This document shows, one piece after another, positions 36,323 through 44,940 of a stretch of DNA of 64,000 bases; position 1 is the first letter of the stretch, and the number at the start of each line of letters is the position of its first letter. Source of the DNA: Filimonas lacunae (GTDB taxonomy: Bacteria > Bacteroidota > Bacteroidia > Chitinophagales > Chitinophagaceae). The position numbers and the translations under genes were made by a program. The DNA lies in the NCBI RefSeq assembly GCF_002355595.1, contig NZ_AP017422.1:992001-1056000 (forward strand), written 5' to 3'. The notes below the pieces were generated by a model that did not search any database, was not told the origin of the DNA, and was given only the letters and a program-made list of their open reading frames with translations.

Positions 36323-38623
36323 ATGGGCTTATTTAGCAAAAAATATAAATTCTATAAACAGTTAGACTACATGGATTGTGGGCCTACCTGTTTACGCATG
36401 ATTGCTGCGTATTATGGGGAAGAGTACTCGTTGGATTACCTGCGGGCTAACTCCTATATTACCAAAAACGGCGTTAGTTTGCTGGGGCTGAGTGAAGCTG
36501 CTGAAAAGATTGGACTAAAAACGCTTTCTGCCAAATTAACGTACGATCAACTAACCGGGCAAATACCGTTGCCCTGTGTGCTGCACTGGAACCAGGAACA
36601 TTATGTAGTATTATATGCAGTAGAAAAAAAGAGCCTGCTGCGTCCTGTAGAACGCCTGGTCATTGCCGATCCGGGTCATACGCTGGTGCGGGTAGAAAGG
36701 GATGTGTTTGAAAAATGCTGGATTAGCTCGGCAGACAAAAAAGGAGTGGCGCTGTTAATGGATCCAACAGTTGATTTTTACCGGGATGAAGATGAGGTGA
36801 AAAAGGAGAGAACGGGTTTTGGTTTTTTGATGGGATACTTACGCCCTTATAAAAGATATTTCATTCAGCTGGTATTAGGTATGCTACTAGGCAGCCTTAT
36901 CAGTATGTGTTTTCCTTTTCTAACGCAAAGCCTGGTAGATTTTGGCGTAAGTCGTAAAAAGGTCAGCTTTATTTACCTGATCTTATTGTCGCAATTATTG
37001 CTTTTTTTGGGTGGTATAGCAGTAGATCTTATACGCAACTGGATTCTGTTGCATATAAGCACGCGCATTAGTATTAGTATCATTTCCAATTTTCTTATTA
37101 AACTCATGAAGCTGCCCATCAGCTTCTTTGAATCAAAGAATGTGGGCGATATCACGCAGCGTATCAACGATCATAAAAGGATAGAAGCATTTCTTACCGG
37201 CTCTACTTTAAATACTTTATTCTCTATCATTAACCTTTTTGTATTCTCCTTTGTGCTATCGCTGTACAATACCCGTTTATTACTGGTATTTGTTATAGGT
37301 AGTGCCTTGTCAATAGGATGGATACTGATTTTTCTCGAAAAGCGAAAGCATATTGATTATAACCGTTTTCAGCGATCCCGCGAAAACCAGAACAGCCTGT
37401 TTGAAATTATAACAGGCATGCAGGAAATAAAGCTGTATAACAGCCAGAAGGCAAGACGATGGGAGTGGGAACGTATACAGTCTAAACTGTTTAAGGTGAA
37501 TATTAAAAGCCTGGCTTTAGAGCAATATCAGGGCATAGGTGCTTCTTTTTTTACACAGCTAAAAAATATCATCATCAGCTATCTGGCCGCTAAACTGGTA
37601 ATAGAGCAACAGATAAGCCTTGGGGTGATGTTGAGTATTTCTTATATAGTAGGACAAATGAATAGCCCGCTTGATCAGATTATTCTGTTTATTAAAAGTA
37701 TACAGGATGCCAAAATAAGCCTTGACCGGTTAAATGAAATACATAGCAAACCGGAAGAAGAAAATAGCGAAGACTTAATTGGTTATAATGAAAACAGCTG
37801 GCCGCGTGAGCCTGAAAACGGTTCAGATTCTCTATACTTAAGTCATGAACTGTTTACAAAAAGCATTCGGAAAAACAGTGGGGAAGGCATTGTTATTCAA
37901 AACCTGTCGTTCAAATATGGATCGCCTAAAAGTCCGTTGGTGTTAAAGAACATTAATATGCATATTCCGAAAGGGAAAATTACGGCCATAGTGGGTGCCA
38001 GTGGCAGTGGCAAAACCACATTGCTGAAATTATTGCTGAAATTTTATCCACCTGTGGAGGGCCAGATACTGGTGGATGAAGTAAACCTGCAAAATATATC
38101 AGCGCAACTGTGGCGGAACAATGTAGGAACCGTGATGCAGGATGGCTTTGTGTTTTCCGATTCTATTGCCCGTAATATAGCGGTAGATGGTGAACGGATA
38201 CGGGAAGATAAATTATATGATGCAGTGCGCATAGCCAATTTGCATGAGTTTATATCTAAACTGCCTTTAGGGTTTACCACGCGTATAGGTAACTCGGGTT
38301 CAGGATTAAGCGGCGGTCAAAAGCAACGTTTGTTTATTGCGCGTGCGGTATACAAAGACCCGAAATATCTGTTTTTTGATGAAGCTACCAGTGCCCTGGA
38401 TGCCAATAATGAAAAAGTGATTATGGAAAACCTGCAACAGTTTTACAAGGGTAGAACGGTGGTGGTGATTGCGCACCGGCTAAGTACTGTAAAAAATGCC
38501 GACCAGATTATTGTAATGAAAGATGGAGAAATTGTAGAGGAAGGCCATCATGAAACCCTTACCAAATCAAGAGGATATTATTTTGAACTGGTAAAGAATC
38601 AGTTAGAATTAGATGTCGCTTAA
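36323..38623 (+). CDS. Peptidase-containing ABC exporter (C39/LanT type)
   Basis: A 766-residue protein. The N-terminal C39 peptidase has C19 (DYMDCGPTC), H93 (QEHYVVLY) and D116 (IADPGH), a complete Cys-His-Asp set. Six membrane helices lie around residues 175-460. The ATPase has Walker A (VGASGSGKTT, about 556), LSGGQKQR and FFDEATSALD. It cuts leaders after GG and exports the core peptide through the inner membrane. It follows three GG peptides and precedes a membrane-fusion-like gene by 11 bp. All catalytic residues are present. Confidence 0.96.
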   Translation: MGLFSKKYKFYKQLDYMDCGPTCLRMIAAYYGEEYSLDYLRANSYITKNGVSLLGLSEAAEKIGLKTLSAKLTYDQLTGQIPLPCVLHWNQEHYVVLYAVEKKSLLRPVERLVIADPGHTLVRVERDVFEKCWISSADKKGVALLMDPTVDFYRDEDEVKKERTGFGFLMGYLRPYKRYFIQLVLGMLLGSLISMCFPFLTQSLVDFGVSRKKVSFIYLILLSQLLLFLGGIAVDLIRNWILLHISTRISISIISNFLIKLMKLPISFFESKNVGDITQRINDHKRIEAFLTGSTLNTLFSIINLFVFSFVLSLYNTRLLLVFVIGSALSIGWILIFLEKRKHIDYNRFQRSRENQNSLFEIITGMQEIKLYNSQKARRWEWERIQSKLFKVNIKSLALEQYQGIGASFFTQLKNIIISYLAAKLVIEQQISLGVMLSISYIVGQMNSPLDQIILFIKSIQDAKISLDRLNEIHSKPEEENSEDLIGYNENSWPREPENGSDSLYLSHELFTKSIRKNSGEGIVIQNLSFKYGSPKSPLVLKNINMHIPKGKITAIVGASGSGKTTLLKLLLKFYPPVEGQILVDEVNLQNISAQLWRNNVGTVMQDGFVFSDSIARNIAVDGERIREDKLYDAVRIANLHEFISKLPLGFTTRIGNSGSGLSGGQKQRLFIARAVYKDPKYLFFDEATSALDANNEKVIMENLQQFYKGRTVVVIAHRLSTVKNADQIIVMKDGEIVEEGHHETLTKSRGYYFELVKNQLELDVA

Positions 38624-38634
38624 ATATTGCCAAT

Positions 38635-39372
38635 ATGCCAGATACAAGTCAAATAGTAGAAATCAGGAGCAATGAAATGGATGAAATTGTGGGCAACATC
38701 CCTCCCTGGGTAATTCGCTGGGGCATTACTGTGTTGTTTACAGTAGCGGTGTTAGGGCTGGTTATTTCTAATATCATCCGTTATCCCGATACATTACGTG
38801 CCACAGTGTTGATGCAGGCTGAAAACCAGCCAGGTAAGGTAACTATCCGCAGAACAGATGAAAATGCCAATTTTAAATTTCATTTCCTGGTGAGGAATGG
38901 CGACGAGGTGTTACCGGGCGATACGCTGTTAACACGGTTCGATCCTAAAGAGAAGAAGAGTTATTATACTATTACACCTATGTCGGGGAAAATATATGTT
39001 TCGAAAGGGATTGATGAAAAAAATACGCTTGACCAGATTATTTGGGTGGTGCCTAAATCGTCCAAAGCAGAAGTTAAAATCAGGTATAGCAATAAAGGAG
39101 CAGGCAATGTAAAAGTGGGGCAGCTGGTAAAAATTGAATTGTCTGATTTTCCTGTTAATGAATACGGTTACCTGGAAGGTACTATTGCTTCTATTATGCC
39201 TGTACAGATAGAAGGGGATCACCAGGCATATGTGCAATTGAAAGACCAGAAGATTGTTACTTCTGATAGAAAGGAAATTCCTATTTTACCTGTAATGGAA
39301 GGAAGTGCAGAGATTTTATTGAGCGACAGAAGTATTTTTCAGCGCATTTTCGGAAGCATGTTTAGCAGGTGA
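38635..39372 (+). CDS. Short HlyD-like membrane-fusion protein
   Basis: A 245-residue protein with one N-terminal membrane helix (WGITVLFTVAVLGLVISNII). A lipoyl/barrel-sandwich half (LVRNGDEVLPGDTLLTRFD ... PMSGKIYVSKGI) and a beta-barrel half (NVKVGQLVKIELSDFPVNEYGYLEGTIASIMP) follow. The long coiled-coil hairpin of standard HlyD adaptors is missing, so it is about 150 residues shorter than usual. It probably links the ABC exporter to an outer-membrane component. No TolC gene is in the cluster; the outer-membrane partner may be elsewhere. Confidence 0.85.
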   Translation: MPDTSQIVEIRSNEMDEIVGNIPPWVIRWGITVLFTVAVLGLVISNIIRYPDTLRATVLMQAENQPGKVTIRRTDENANFKFHFLVRNGDEVLPGDTLLTRFDPKEKKSYYTITPMSGKIYVSKGIDEKNTLDQIIWVVPKSSKAEVKIRYSNKGAGNVKVGQLVKIELSDFPVNEYGYLEGTIASIMPVQIEGDHQAYVQLKDQKIVTSDRKEIPILPVMEGSAEILLSDRSIFQRIFGSMFSR

Positions 39373-39414
39373 TAATTTATTTGCCTATATTGCTTATACC
39401 CAGCTAACAAACTT

Positions 39415-42400
39415 ATGCCGCATCAAACCTTTAAACACTATAGTAAGGTTGTTACCAGAACACCCCTTTATTCTTATTCCCGTTTACACGACCAAAACTG
39501 TACTACGCTGTCATTGGAAACAGTAGTGCAGCAATTGCTACGCGATCCTGTTTTTATAGAGGGTTTGTATTGGAGTTCTCCCCAGTTATGGGAAACGGTA
39601 TTGCAATATAATGCCGGTCATTTGGCTGTTGCAAAACAGGATAAATTATTGCATACATTAAAGAAGTATGCTATTCGCGCCAGTACGCGCGCCACCCCTT
39701 TTGGCATTTATGCTGGTTGTGCCCTGGAAGCAGAAGGTAAACCGGTTGAAAATGAGGATATGCCGCGCAGAAGTGTGCGTATAGATATGGGATTGTTACA
39801 GCAAATAGTAAAGAAGATTGAATCTCACCCTGTATTGTGGCGCCATTTGCATTACCAGGTAAATAACTCGTGTTATTGTGTAGCGGATCAGTTGAGGTTT
39901 ACAGAAGTAATAACAGATGAAGAAGGGAAGCAGCAATACCAGGTGAGTGCTATTGAGCAAACAGCATTATTGAAAAAAATGGTGGCCTGGTTGCAGCAAA
40001 ACGGCAAAGCTACTATTACACAGCTTTATACACTTTCGCCGGAAGATGTCAGTTATCAGGCATTTGAAGCTTTCGTGCAGGAATTGATAGAGGCGCAATT
40101 GCTGGTAAGTGAGTTGCAGCCTGGTGTTACTATGGAGCACGAAACTTTGCCTGTACAAACTGTTTTATCTTCATTCGTTCACCAGCAAATTACAGGTGCA
40201 GCAGGCTTTCTTACATTATTGCATAAGCTGGATAATACGTTGACACAATTAAATGCATTGCCATTGGGTACTTTGCCTGTGGCGGCGTTGTGTGAAGTAG
40301 AAGCTTTGCTGGAAGAATTGGATATTATACCGGAGCAGCGTCATATTTTTCATGCCGATTTGTATTTCCCTCCACCAGTTTCTTTTCCCTGGCAGCATGT
40401 TTCGCTGCAGGAGCTTACAAAGGCGATGGCTTTTTTTAGTAAGCTGTCTATCACTACCTCACCATTGGAAGCCTTGCTCGACCGTTTTAAAAAACGCTTT
40501 GCTGAAAGATATGAAACGATGGAAATGCCTTTGTTAGAAGTGTTAGATCCCGAGTTTGGTATAGGATTTCCGGTGGCGGAGGGTATGGGTAATATGGCGC
40601 ATAATGCTTTGTTGGAAAAATGGCAGTTGCCGGGAAGTAAAGAAATGGGCAAAAGAGCTGCGGAAGGAAACGCCTGGCTGCAGGATAAAATGGAGTTGCT
40701 GAACAGGGAAAGCCTGTTTAAAGGTATTCACCTGGAAGATAACGACATGCAGGAGGTGGATGACAGGTTGCATAAGCTGTCTAATCATTTTGCCATTATG
40801 GGAGCATATTTGCCTTCGGGTAAAATAATACTGCATAATGCAGGTGGGGCGCATGCGAATATTTTACTGGGCAGATTTGCCTACCTGGATACAGCGATAG
40901 ATGAATTTTGCAAACAACTTGCTATGGAAGAGCAGGATGCGAATGAGCAGGTGCTGTTTGCTGAGCTTATTCATATGCCACCCGGACGGATCAGTAATAT
41001 AGCAAGGAGGGAACGCTTTTCAGGATATGAAATACCTTTTCTGGCTGCCAGTGCAGCAGAAGCCGGACAACAGCTTATGGCAGAGGATATCATGGTTTCT
41101 GTACAGCAGGAGGAGATAGTGTTACGCTCGCGAAAACATAACAAACGCATTATACCGCGCTTGTCTAATGCCCATAACTACATGGGCAGTTCTATTACCG
41201 CTTATAAGTTTCTGGCGGCGATACAATACCAGGGTACATCGGGTTTTGAAATCAACTGGGGAGCAATGGGGCAATACAAACGTTTTTTACCTCGCATTGC
41301 TTACAGGCAGTTTATCCTGCATCGTGCTTCCTGGTTGTTAAGGGAATCGGATATACGGGCTATTCAAGCAGCGGATAGCCCCATGCAGGCACTCCGGATT
41401 TTTTGTAAGGAGTGGCAGGTGCCGCAACGGGTTTGCTTTTGCGAGGGTGATCATGAGTTGTTTATTGATACCACCAATGATGAATATCTGCAGGTATTGC
41501 TGAAAGAAATGAAAGGGTGTTCTGTGGTAAAGTTGGTGGAATGGCTGTATGATACACCGATTGATGAAGGTAGGGGCGCACATGCATATGCACAACAATT
41601 TATATTGCCGCTCGCCAGACTAAATCCTTTACCTGTACCGGCTTTACTGTCCAAAGCGCTGAACGGGGTACAGCGTTATTTTGAACCGGGCAGCGAATGG
41701 TTGTATGTGAAAGTATTTTGCGGAGCAAAGGTGACTGATCAAATATTAAAGCATCTGAAACCTGTATTGGATAACCTGCTATCGGCTGGTATTATTGAAA
41801 AATTCTTTTTTATCCGCTATGCCGATCCGCATTGTCATATCCGCTTACGGCTGCAGTTGTCTGATACCAGACAGTACCAGGCTGTAGTGCAGCAGCTTTA
41901 TCCTGTATGGCACCCTTACCTGGAAAGCAGGCTTATCTGGAAAGTGCAACAGGATACTTACCAGCGCGAAATTGAAAGATATGGTGAGAAGGATATTCTT
42001 GCGGCAGAAGCTATTTTCTTTTACGACAGTCAGGCGGTGCTTGCCTGTTTGCAGGAGGATGATTTTGAAGAAGACGAGCAGGTAAGGTTATTTACAGCAG
42101 TTTGTAATATGGAGCATTGGTTAAATGCATATCACTTTTCGTTACAGGATAAAATAACGTACTGCGAAGAGATGTCGGAAGCCTTTTCCGGTGAGTTTGG
42201 TCGTGAGGTAAAGCGAAAGCTGAATAAGCAATATCCGGAGTGGAAAACGGGTTTGGCACAATTTCAGGTGAAGGCAGCCTGGGAGGAGGCTTTTGCCGCA
42301 AGAACTGCCCGGTTACAAAATATGGAATTATCTTTAGAGAATATATCCAGTTACATACATATGAGTATGAACCGGTGGTTTACTGCCGAACAGCGTTTGA

Positions 42401-42471
42401 TGGAATATATCACTTATCACTTTTGTGTGAAGTTTTTCAACCAAATGGTTCACTTGAAAAATGAAGCGTAA
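39415..42471 (+). CDS. Full-length LanB-type lantibiotic dehydratase
   Basis: A 1,018-residue protein. The N-terminal glutamylation domain carries the hallmark IRASTRATPFGIYAG near residues 90-104. The C-terminal SpaB_C elimination domain (from about residue 758) has FFIRYADPHCHIRLRL. LanB uses Glu-tRNA to glutamylate Ser/Thr and then eliminates glutamate to give dehydroalanine or dehydrobutyrine. Both halves are fused in one chain, unlike the split enzymes of thiopeptides. No LanC follows. Its stop overlaps the kinase gene by 11 bp. Confidence 0.95.
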   Translation: MPHQTFKHYSKVVTRTPLYSYSRLHDQNCTTLSLETVVQQLLRDPVFIEGLYWSSPQLWETVLQYNAGHLAVAKQDKLLHTLKKYAIRASTRATPFGIYAGCALEAEGKPVENEDMPRRSVRIDMGLLQQIVKKIESHPVLWRHLHYQVNNSCYCVADQLRFTEVITDEEGKQQYQVSAIEQTALLKKMVAWLQQNGKATITQLYTLSPEDVSYQAFEAFVQELIEAQLLVSELQPGVTMEHETLPVQTVLSSFVHQQITGAAGFLTLLHKLDNTLTQLNALPLGTLPVAALCEVEALLEELDIIPEQRHIFHADLYFPPPVSFPWQHVSLQELTKAMAFFSKLSITTSPLEALLDRFKKRFAERYETMEMPLLEVLDPEFGIGFPVAEGMGNMAHNALLEKWQLPGSKEMGKRAAEGNAWLQDKMELLNRESLFKGIHLEDNDMQEVDDRLHKLSNHFAIMGAYLPSGKIILHNAGGAHANILLGRFAYLDTAIDEFCKQLAMEEQDANEQVLFAELIHMPPGRISNIARRERFSGYEIPFLAASAAEAGQQLMAEDIMVSVQQEEIVLRSRKHNKRIIPRLSNAHNYMGSSITAYKFLAAIQYQGTSGFEINWGAMGQYKRFLPRIAYRQFILHRASWLLRESDIRAIQAADSPMQALRIFCKEWQVPQRVCFCEGDHELFIDTTNDEYLQVLLKEMKGCSVVKLVEWLYDTPIDEGRGAHAYAQQFILPLARLNPLPVPALLSKALNGVQRYFEPGSEWLYVKVFCGAKVTDQILKHLKPVLDNLLSAGIIEKFFFIRYADPHCHIRLRLQLSDTRQYQAVVQQLYPVWHPYLESRLIWKVQQDTYQREIERYGEKDILAAEAIFFYDSQAVLACLQEDDFEEDEQVRLFTAVCNMEHWLNAYHFSLQDKITYCEEMSEAFSGEFGREVKRKLNKQYPEWKTGLAQFQVKAAWEEAFAARTARLQNMELSLENISSYIHMSMNRWFTAEQRLMEYITYHFCVKFFNQMVHLKNEA

Positions 42472-43564
42472 TAACGAATTTTCTATTTATCCTAATCAGG
42501 CAGTACGGCCTTTATGGCATATGCTCTATTGGCTCGTGATGTTTTTTTTTATCCTGTTTGTCACATCCTATTCTTTAAAAACGAATGTGCTGAACATGGT
42601 AAATGTGATTTTTTCGGCTTGCGTATTGGCAAACGCAATACTGCTGCATTACTTCATCAGCTGTTTTATTTTTCAGCACGTGCACAAAAAAAAATGGTTT
42701 TTGCTGCCTGTAGACATGGTAATGATATATGTGCTGGCCTTGTGTGTCCTTAGCTCTTCTTTGGTTTTATTACATTATTTGTACCCGCAAAATACTTTTG
42801 TGCTCAGGCTTTACCAGCAATTTGCCATGCAAAGCCTCGCAAGGCCCTTTCACAGTGAATTGATTATCTGGATCTGTTCATTTATTATCTGGTTTAATCC
42901 GCTGGGTGTTATTATAAAAATTGCCAAAGATTTTCATGAAAGCTCGGTAGAAAAGCTGGCGATAGCCCAGGAAAAGAAGTCAATGGAAATCAGTTTTTTG
43001 CGTGCCCAGATACAACCTCATTTTTTGTTTAATTCTTTAAATAGTATTTATGGGTTGGTCATTGATAATGAAGAGGCCAGTAAGGTGGTGATTCAATTAT
43101 CTAACCTGTTGCGTTTTTCTTTATATGATAGTGCTAAGGAACATATTACACTCCAGGAGGAAATTGCGTTTCTAAGCAATTATCTTCTGCTGGAAAAAAT
43201 GAGGTATAAAGAAAGCCGGGTGCAGATTGAGTATGATTTTGAGGAAATAGAAAGCAAAGAAAAAATTATAAAACCCCTTATTTTAATTAGCTTTATTGAA
43301 AATGCCTTTAAACACGGCATTAACGCCAGCATTAACAATGCCTGGATAAGATTGGCACTCAAGGAGAAAGATGGGATATTGACTTTTCATGCTGCTAATA
43401 ACAAACCAGTTGCTGCCCTGGGTAAAAAAAATACGGAATCAGGTGGAGGGGTTGGTTTGAAAAATGTGCGCAGGAGACTGGAGCTGGAATATCAGATGCG
43501 CTACAGTCTTGATATCAAGGAAACAGACGATGTATATGAGGTGGCGTTAGTGTTAAAGCTTTAA
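42461..43564 (+). CDS. LytS/YehU-type sensor histidine kinase
   Basis: A 367-residue protein with four N-terminal membrane helices (roughly residues 17-157) and a short linker. The His_kinase domain has SFLRAQIQPHFLFNSLNSIYG (phospho-His near 187) and an ATP-binding part with SFIENAFKHGI and GVGLKNVRRRLEL. It autophosphorylates and passes phosphate to the adjacent LytTR regulator. Overlap with the lanB stop and 17 bp to the regulator gene indicate one transcript. The signal may be the peptide itself or envelope stress; unknown. Confidence 0.93.
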   Translation: MKRNNEFSIYPNQAVRPLWHMLYWLVMFFFILFVTSYSLKTNVLNMVNVIFSACVLANAILLHYFISCFIFQHVHKKKWFLLPVDMVMIYVLALCVLSSSLVLLHYLYPQNTFVLRLYQQFAMQSLARPFHSELIIWICSFIIWFNPLGVIIKIAKDFHESSVEKLAIAQEKKSMEISFLRAQIQPHFLFNSLNSIYGLVIDNEEASKVVIQLSNLLRFSLYDSAKEHITLQEEIAFLSNYLLLEKMRYKESRVQIEYDFEEIESKEKIIKPLILISFIENAFKHGINASINNAWIRLALKEKDGILTFHAANNKPVAALGKKNTESGGGVGLKNVRRRLELEYQMRYSLDIKETDDVYEVALVLKL

Positions 43565-43581
43565 CCTATACCTGTTAACAC

Positions 43582-44313
43582 ATGAAAGTACTGATTGTAG
43601 ATGACGAACCCATAGCCCAGCAAATACTGGAAAAACTATCTGAAAAAGTAAATTACCTAACTGTTGAGGGCGTGTACGATAACGCCATTACTGCATTGGA
43701 AGCCATACAGGAATCTCAGCCCGATCTCATCTTTCTTGATATACAAATGCCGGAAATGACAGGGTTGGAAATGCTCCGCATTTTTCGTCAAAAAGATATA
43801 CTGGTAATACTTACAACTGCTTATCACGAATATGCATTAGAAAGCTATGAGCTGGACGTGGTGGATTATTTACTGAAACCCATTGCTTTTGAACGCTTTT
43901 TAAAAGCGGTGACAAAGGCTAATGAGTTGTATAAGCTGAAGCGTGCGTCGCACCCCGCGTCTGTAGCCACCTTTACCGGTAATGATGCCAAAACTTATGT
44001 ATGGGCCAAAGAAGGACGTAAAAGGGTGCAGATTTGCCTGGAAGATATTATACTGGTGCAGGCATTAAAAGATTATATGGAGCTGCAAATGCCCGCCGGA
44101 AAGGTAATTTTGAACGTTACCATGAACAAGATCGAAGAATTGCTGCCACCTCCTTTCTTTCTTCGCGTTAACCGTTCCTGTATTGTACGTAAAAGCGCTA
44201 TTAAGCATATTCAGGATATGCATATTGAAATTATACTGCCTTCAATAAAGAGAATTCCTATTGGTCCCACTTACTGGGAAGATGTAAAAAAACACATTGT
44301 AGAACTGTTTTAA
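43582..44313 (+). CDS. LytTR-family response regulator
   Basis: A 243-residue protein. The receiver domain has VDDEP near the N-terminus, LIFLDIQMPEMTG (phospho-Asp near residue 53), a Thr in ILTTAYHEYAL and the Lys of LLKPIAF. The C-terminal LytTR domain includes YVWAKEGRKRVQICLEDIILVQALKDYMEL and FFLRVNRSCIVRKSAIKHI. LytTR domains bind short direct repeats about two helical turns apart. Such repeats flank this cluster at 29021-29052 and 44321-44352, so it is the likely regulator of the whole locus. Confidence 0.95.
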   Translation: MKVLIVDDEPIAQQILEKLSEKVNYLTVEGVYDNAITALEAIQESQPDLIFLDIQMPEMTGLEMLRIFRQKDILVILTTAYHEYALESYELDVVDYLLKPIAFERFLKAVTKANELYKLKRASHPASVATFTGNDAKTYVWAKEGRKRVQICLEDIILVQALKDYMELQMPAGKVILNVTMNKIEELLPPPFFLRVNRSCIVRKSAIKHIQDMHIEIILPSIKRIPIGPTYWEDVKKHIVELF

Positions 44314-44320
44314 TCTCCTG

Positions 44321-44352
44321 TCTCCATCGAAGAACAGCTATGCTTGGTCGAA
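44321..44352 (+). promoter_or_regulatory. Second paired direct repeat, likely LytTR operator (small peptide)
   Basis: TCTCCATCGAA (44321-44331) and GCTTGGTCGAA (44342-44352) share TCGAA and the CT at positions 2-3, spaced 21 bp as at 29021-29052; CTCCATCGAAGA is identical in both places. The site begins 8 bp after the LytTR regulator gene and lies 73 bp upstream of the small peptide gene, suggesting that this peptide has its own LytTR-controlled promoter. Confidence 0.65.
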
Positions 44353-44424
44353 TTAATTATGATTTTGACAGGCAAAAAGCAAACTTAGGTGAAAGTATAT
44401 TACCTCAACGCTAAAACTAAGTCT

Positions 44425-44577
44425 ATGGCAACCAAAACACTCCAGATTAAAAAACGTATCGTATGTAAATGTAAAGTACTGGCACTGCCAGTGACACACA
44501 ATGTCATTACTACCAACCCTTCCAAAGAAAATTCCCGTTCTTCCATTACCGTACCTACTTATACGATTGGACATTGA
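44425..44577 (+). CDS. Candidate fourth precursor or signal peptide, 50 aa
   Basis: A 50-residue peptide from the ATG at 44425 (an in-frame alternative at 44389 lies in the likely promoter). The basic N-terminus KTLQIKKRIVCKCK loosely resembles the L-x-L-K-K-x-T-I leader motif of Bacteroidota class I lanthipeptide precursors. The second half is rich in Ser, Thr and Asn (SKENSRSSITVPTYTIGH). It has no GG site. The two Cys are in the N-terminal part. Evidence that it is real comes from its position after the regulator and from the shared direct repeats upstream. The role as LanB substrate is inference. Confidence 0.5.
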   Translation: MATKTLQIKKRIVCKCKVLALPVTHNVITTNPSKENSRSSITVPTYTIGH

Positions 44578-44940
44578 TTTTGGTCAGGTGATGGTTAATT
44601 GTATTTATTTCATTGAAAAAGATATGCCTTTTTAATACCATAACCTGCCGCGTGAATAATGGTAGGTTATGGAGGCGTGGCAGGCAAGGAAGCTGCTTTT
44701 GTGTGTTATGCCCGTACTACATAACTATTATTATGAAAGAAGGTGTCGGGAAGTTTTTTGTAGTTTTTGAGGCCGGAATAAGTATTTTCTTTTTGCCCTC
44801 AGAACCAATGAAGCCTTCGAGCGTATGGCGCTCCACGCGCGGGTTCTGGCGAAAAATGAAAACGGGAACAACACATTTGATTGCATTGTTCCCATTTCTG
44901 TGGAGGGAAGCGGGGAGGTACATGGAACCCTCCATGCTAT
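44578..44940. other. Intergenic region, 363 bp
   Basis: No convincing gene. It holds an inverted repeat at 44638-44672 (CCATAACCT ... AGGTTATGG, extended by three inner pairs with one G-T), which may terminate the small-peptide transcript. It also holds the first copy of the hairpin plus TGTGGAGGGAAGCGGGGA element (44864-44916). Confidence 0.55.
44864..44916. repeat. Hairpin plus conserved 18-mer element, copy 1
   Basis: GGGAACAA (44864-44871) pairs with TTGTTCCC (44886-44893), and TGTGGAGGGAAGCGGGGA follows at 44899-44916. The same 18-mer after a hairpin occurs at 52640-52657 and 54108-54125. In reverse, the 18-mer and following bases read like the 3' end of a tRNA or tmRNA (GTTCGA ... TCCCTCCA) followed by its terminator, which would fit a recombination attachment site; this reading is tentative. 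Confidence 0.5.

Noticed and set aside
29150-44577. Graspetide or grasp-with-SPASM cluster
   Set aside because: GG peptides and a radical SAM/SPASM enzyme fit, but no ATP-grasp ligase is present.
29150-44577. Thiopeptide or azole peptide cluster
   Set aside because: No YcaO cyclodehydratase; LanB is full length rather than split, and the precursor lacks the Ser/Cys-rich core.
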